Positions 5,461 through 7,813 of a DNA stretch of 7,813 nt are shown piece after piece. Source of the DNA: JAKBCQ01 sp021807585. GTDB lineage: Bacteria > Planctomycetota > Planctomycetia > Isosphaerales > Isosphaeraceae. Where the stretch lies: the NCBI GenBank assembly GCA_027325115.1, contig DAHWFG010000482.1:1-7813 (forward strand), read 5' to 3'. The translations under genes were made by a program, and so were the position numbers. The notes beneath the pieces were generated by a model that made no database searches, was not told the DNA's origin, and saw nothing but the letters and a program-made list of their open reading frames with translations. The stretch's first letter is position 1. Every line of letters begins with the position of its first letter.

Positions 5461-5865
5461 TTGAATCAATTCATTGAACCGATTCGGCCTCGTTGTTTTT
5501 GGTTCGATCGACTAGATTATGTGGCGAGAATCGCCGCGGGCGAGGGGTTGAAAGGCGCGTCAATTGAGGGACTTGGAATGAGCGACACGAGGATGATTTG
5601 GGGGATGATGTGGGCCGCGGCGATCCGGAACCACGGCGAGCCGTTTGAGATCGACGAGATCATACCCGAGATATGTGAGCGCTTAAAGATATCTGAACAT
5701 GAAGCCGGGCGAACGACGAAGATGTTGCTGAGAGAGCTTGAGCGAATCGCCGAGGGGGAGCAGTTTTTCACGATGGAGGGTGATGCGATTGTTCCGCTCG
5801 AAGAGTTTATCAGGGGAAGTCATGACGCCGCGACGGAAGAGGACGCGTATCCGTTCGAGGTCTGA
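5461..5865 (+). CDS. Hypothetical acidic protein, probable TTG start
   Basis: A 134-residue soluble protein that I do not recognise. Residues 13-40 (WFDRLDYVARI onwards), the helix MSDTRMIWGMMWAAAIRNHG (40-59) and a charged helical stretch (60-100) give an all-alpha look, and the C-terminus is acidic (EEDAYPFEV). The order of an F/D start, an aromatic-rich WxxMWAA helix and an acidic helix recalls phage tail-assembly chaperones, but no phage gene is near and this is a guess. The frame is open from 5452 (stop TAG at 5449-5451). TTG at 5461 is the first accepted start and has no ribosome site. An alternative is ATG at 5578 with TGAGGGA 6 bases upstream, giving 95 residues. Residues 13-39 look protein-like, which favours the longer form. 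Spacing to the transporter and its own promoter argue against one operon. Confidence 0.65.
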   Translation: MNQFIEPIRPRCFWFDRLDYVARIAAGEGLKGASIEGLGMSDTRMIWGMMWAAAIRNHGEPFEIDEIIPEICERLKISEHEAGRTTKMLLRELERIAEGEQFFTMEGDAIVPLEEFIRGSHDAATEEDAYPFEV

Positions 5866-5888
5866 ACCGATTTTCGTCTTGTCTGTCT

Positions 5889-5897
5889 TGTTACAAT
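5889..5897 (+). promoter_or_regulatory. Extended -10 promoter of the DHA2 transporter
   Basis: TGTTACAAT combines the extended -10 element TGn with TACAAT (5 of 6 to consensus). No good -35 is found at 16-18 bases upstream, as is common for extended -10 promoters. Transcription would begin near 5904, after the GTG at 5902, so that GTG cannot be the start if this promoter is used. Confidence 0.5.
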
Positions 5898-5926
5898 AGG
5901 TGTGCGCCTGGGCGAGAACGGAAACC

Positions 5927-5933
5927 GAGGGGA
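5927..5933 (+). promoter_or_regulatory. Ribosome-binding site deciding the transporter start
   Basis: GAGGGGA ends 7 bases before the ATG at 5941, and no such site precedes the in-frame GTG at 5902. This fixes the start at 5941. Confidence 0.7.
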
Positions 5934-5940
5934 ATCGGTG

Positions 5941-7542
5941 ATGTCGGTGACCGAGACCGAGGAGACGGAGCGGGACTTGTCGCGTGGAGCGGCGAGCGAT
6001 TCCGAGGGGGATCGGTCGATATCGAAGAGCGATCGCCGGATCGTGACGGTGGCGTTATTGCTGGCGATGGCGGTCGCTGCGCTCGAGCAGACGGTCGTTT
6101 CGACGGCGATGACGAGCATCATCGCGCAGCTTAAGGGGATACGGATATACCCCTGGGTGTTTTCGGCGTATTTGCTGGCTTCGACGATCTCGACGCCGAT
6201 TTACGGCAAACTCGCCGATCTGATTGGTCGTCGACGCGTGTTGTTGTTTGGATTATTGATGTTCAGCGTGGGGTCGATGCTTTCGGGGCTTTCCCGCAGC
6301 ATGCCGCAGTTGATCGCGTTTCGGGTGATCCAGGGATTGGGCGCCGGTGCGCTCGGTCCGATCGTGCTGACGATCATCAGCGATTTATATCCGCTGCATG
6401 AACGTCCCAAAGTTCAAGGGCTTTTTAGTGCGATTTGGGGCGTGTCGAGCGTCGTGGGGCCGCTTGTGGGGGGGGTGTTGACCGATCAGCTTTCGTGGCG
6501 CTGGGTGTTTTTCCTCACGGTTCCGTTCAGCGCGTTTTCGGCGTGGATTTTGGTGCGCCGGGTGAGCGAGGTTTCGCAGCCGAAGGGGGGCGTTTCGCTC
6601 GATTGGCGGGGCGCGATGTTGTTGGCGGCGGGTTCGGCGGCGCTGTTGTGGGTGGTGCTTTCGGGACGCGATCAACCGATTGCGGTGATCGGGGTTGGAT
6701 TCGCGGTCGCTGTCGCGTTTTTTATCCTGTTTGTGCGTCATGAGAGGTCGGCTTCAGACCCGATCCTGCCGATCGAGCTCGCGACCGATCCGGCGATCGC
6801 CGCGGCACTCGTCGGCAATTTTCTGGTCGGCTGTTTGTTGTTTGGATTGGAAGTTTATGTTCCTCTTTACATGCAAGGTGTGAAGGGGGGATCGGCGACG
6901 CGTGCCGGCGGTACGATGACGCCGTTGTTCCTCACTTGGTCGGTGAGCGTCGCGGTGGCGGCGTTCGTCGTGGTGCGGTATGGGTTTCGTAAAAGCGCCG
7001 CGGTGGGGACGTTGTTTCTGGTTCTGGGGACGTTTTTATTGTACGCGGGGGCTGTGTGGAGCGATTCGTACCGCGTTTGCTTTTTGATCGGGATGATCGC
7101 GATCGGCCTTGGCATGGGGCCGACATCGCTGAGTTATTTGTTGAGCGTGCAGAACGCCGTGCCGTGGAATCGACGCGGCGCGGCGACTGGGGCGTTGATT
7201 TTTTCACGAACGATGGGGGGCTCGATCGGCGTCGGGCTGTTGGGGGCTAGCCTCGGTTTCGAGCTTGCCGGGCGGCTCAAAGGAGATGTCGCCCGCGGGA
7301 TCGACGTCGCCGCGGCGTTGCGGCCCGAGACGCATCGGCAGTTGGGAGTCGCGGCGCTGAAGCTTGTTCAGGGATCGCTCGGGTGGTCGCTTCAGCATGT
7401 GTTTTTGGAGATGTTTGTTTTAACCGTCGCGGGGATCGCGTGCGTGTATCGACTTCCCGGAGGCAAGCCGACGTCTTACGGCGCGAGCGAACGCGCCGAG
7501 ATCGAAGAGGGGGCGGCGATCGCGGTGGCCGAGGCGGTGTGA
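5941..7542 (+). CDS. MFS transporter, DHA2 (EmrB/QacA) drug:proton antiporter family
   Basis: A 533-residue inner-membrane protein, full length for the 14-helix DHA2 family, which exports drugs or other amphipathic compounds in exchange for protons. Residues 1-33 are a charged cytoplasmic tail. The family motifs are visible: motif D1 as LEQTVVSTAM (48-57, with Glu49 where Asp is usual), motif A GKLADLIGRRR (89-99), motif B RVIQGLGAGA (128-137, Arg128), motif C GVSSVVGPLVGG (167-178) and WRWVFF (186-191). Further hydrophobic segments continue to about residue 500, ending in an acidic cytoplasmic tail. The start at 5941 follows from the GAGGGGA site. It has its own promoter. No EmrA-type membrane-fusion partner and no TetR/MarR regulator lie in the window, so it may work alone like QacA. 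The substrate cannot be told from the sequence. Confidence 0.93.
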   Translation: MSVTETEETERDLSRGAASDSEGDRSISKSDRRIVTVALLLAMAVAALEQTVVSTAMTSIIAQLKGIRIYPWVFSAYLLASTISTPIYGKLADLIGRRRVLLFGLLMFSVGSMLSGLSRSMPQLIAFRVIQGLGAGALGPIVLTIISDLYPLHERPKVQGLFSAIWGVSSVVGPLVGGVLTDQLSWRWVFFLTVPFSAFSAWILVRRVSEVSQPKGGVSLDWRGAMLLAAGSAALLWVVLSGRDQPIAVIGVGFAVAVAFFILFVRHERSASDPILPIELATDPAIAAALVGNFLVGCLLFGLEVYVPLYMQGVKGGSATRAGGTMTPLFLTWSVSVAVAAFVVVRYGFRKSAAVGTLFLVLGTFLLYAGAVWSDSYRVCFLIGMIAIGLGMGPTSLSYLLSVQNAVPWNRRGAATGALIFSRTMGGSIGVGLLGASLGFELAGRLKGDVARGIDVAAALRPETHRQLGVAALKLVQGSLGWSLQHVFLEMFVLTVAGIACVYRLPGGKPTSYGASERAEIEEGAAIAVAEAV

Positions 7543-7650
7543 AACGAGCGATCGGCGGTCGGCGAATCGTCTGAAACGGCCTTCGTCGGGGACGGCTTGC
7601 GGTGAGAACGCCCGATTCAGAGAACGTTATGAAACATCAGAGATGAGCAT

Positions 7651-7813
7651 ATGAAGTATTGGCTGTTTAAGACCGAGCCGGGATCGTATTCGTTCGTCGA
7701 TTTGACGTCCGAGCGCGAACAAACGACGGGTTGGGACGGGGTGCGGAATTTTCAGGCGCGGAATTTTTTGCGCGACGACGTGAAGATCAGCGATCTGGTG
7801 TTTTTTTATCATT
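7651..7813 (+). CDS. EVE-domain protein, N-terminal part (cut by the window end)
   Basis: The first 54 residues of an EVE-domain protein (PF01878, PUA-like fold, as in human THYN1). The start MKYWLFKTEPGSYSF is a hallmark of the family, followed by GWDGVRNFQARNFLR and a strand ending LVFFYH, which matches the expected order of the first strands and the ligand-pocket residues. Complete members have about 150 residues, so two thirds lie beyond the window. EVE domains bind modified bases in DNA or RNA and are found both as stand-alone housekeeping proteins and fused to modification-dependent restriction enzymes. This one looks like the stand-alone type because it begins directly with the domain. 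ATG at 7651 is the only start in this frame; the ATGs at 7629 and 7644 are in another frame and stop at once. The ribosome site is poor. Confidence 0.88.
   Translation, partial: MKYWLFKTEPGSYSFVDLTSEREQTTGWDGVRNFQARNFLRDDVKISDLVFFYH

Noticed and set aside
5902..5904. GTG at 5902 as the transporter start
   Set aside because: It lies at or before the predicted transcript start and lacks a ribosome site, whereas ATG 5941 has GAGGGGA 7 bases upstream.

Overview
The window reads as a piece of a GC-rich (roughly 55-60 % GC) free-living bacterial chromosome. Planctomycetota is my best guess. The guess rests on the mix of secreted penicillin-binding/beta-lactamase-fold hydrolases, a membrane-anchored dual-specificity phosphatase, many CG- and GATC-rich words, and tRNA without an encoded CCA. 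No rRNA or marker protein settles it. Most proteins look like ordinary chromosomal genes. I see no CRISPR array, transposase, integrase, phage structural cluster or obvious defence island.

Layout, left to right. (1) Positions 2-1240, plus strand: the 3' part of a class C beta-lactamase-related serine hydrolase whose start lies before the window. (2) Positions 1241-1520: two perfect hairpins, then a tRNA-Gln (anticodon CTG) on the minus strand with a near-consensus promoter. (3) Positions 1583-2897, plus strand: a promoter, a membrane-anchored dual-specificity/tyrosine phosphatase and a hotdog-fold thioesterase joined by an ATGA stop/start overlap, then a GCGA-loop hairpin that includes the last base of the stop codon. 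(4) Positions 4796-3046, minus strand: a promoter, a secreted class A beta-lactamase-like serine hydrolase with a long Pro/Ala/Lys tail, and 27 bases further a small acidic-tailed protein with a possible TerB-like helical segment, probably one operon. (5) Positions 4797-5103: noncoding, with hairpins that can pair in two mutually exclusive ways. (6) Positions 5104-5416, plus strand: a 70-residue secreted His/Arg-rich peptide followed by two tandem hairpins. (7) Positions 5461-5865, plus strand: an unrecognised acidic protein with a probable TTG start. (8) Positions 5892-7542, plus strand: an extended -10 promoter and a complete DHA2-type (14-helix) drug/proton antiporter. (9) From 7651 to the window end, plus strand: the start of an EVE-domain protein.

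The genes do not form one clear pathway. Three of the proteins are exported or face the periplasm (two PBP/beta-lactamase-fold hydrolases and the small basic peptide), one is membrane-tethered (phosphatase) and one is an inner-membrane exporter, so the locus leans towards cell-envelope functions. The most unusual signals are the small Arg/His-rich exported peptide, the strong excess of the palindrome GCGATCGC, the class A-like hydrolase without a recognisable Glu166 motif, the TTG-start orphan, and the switch-like pairing upstream of the small peptide. I did not find a convincing new multi-gene system here.
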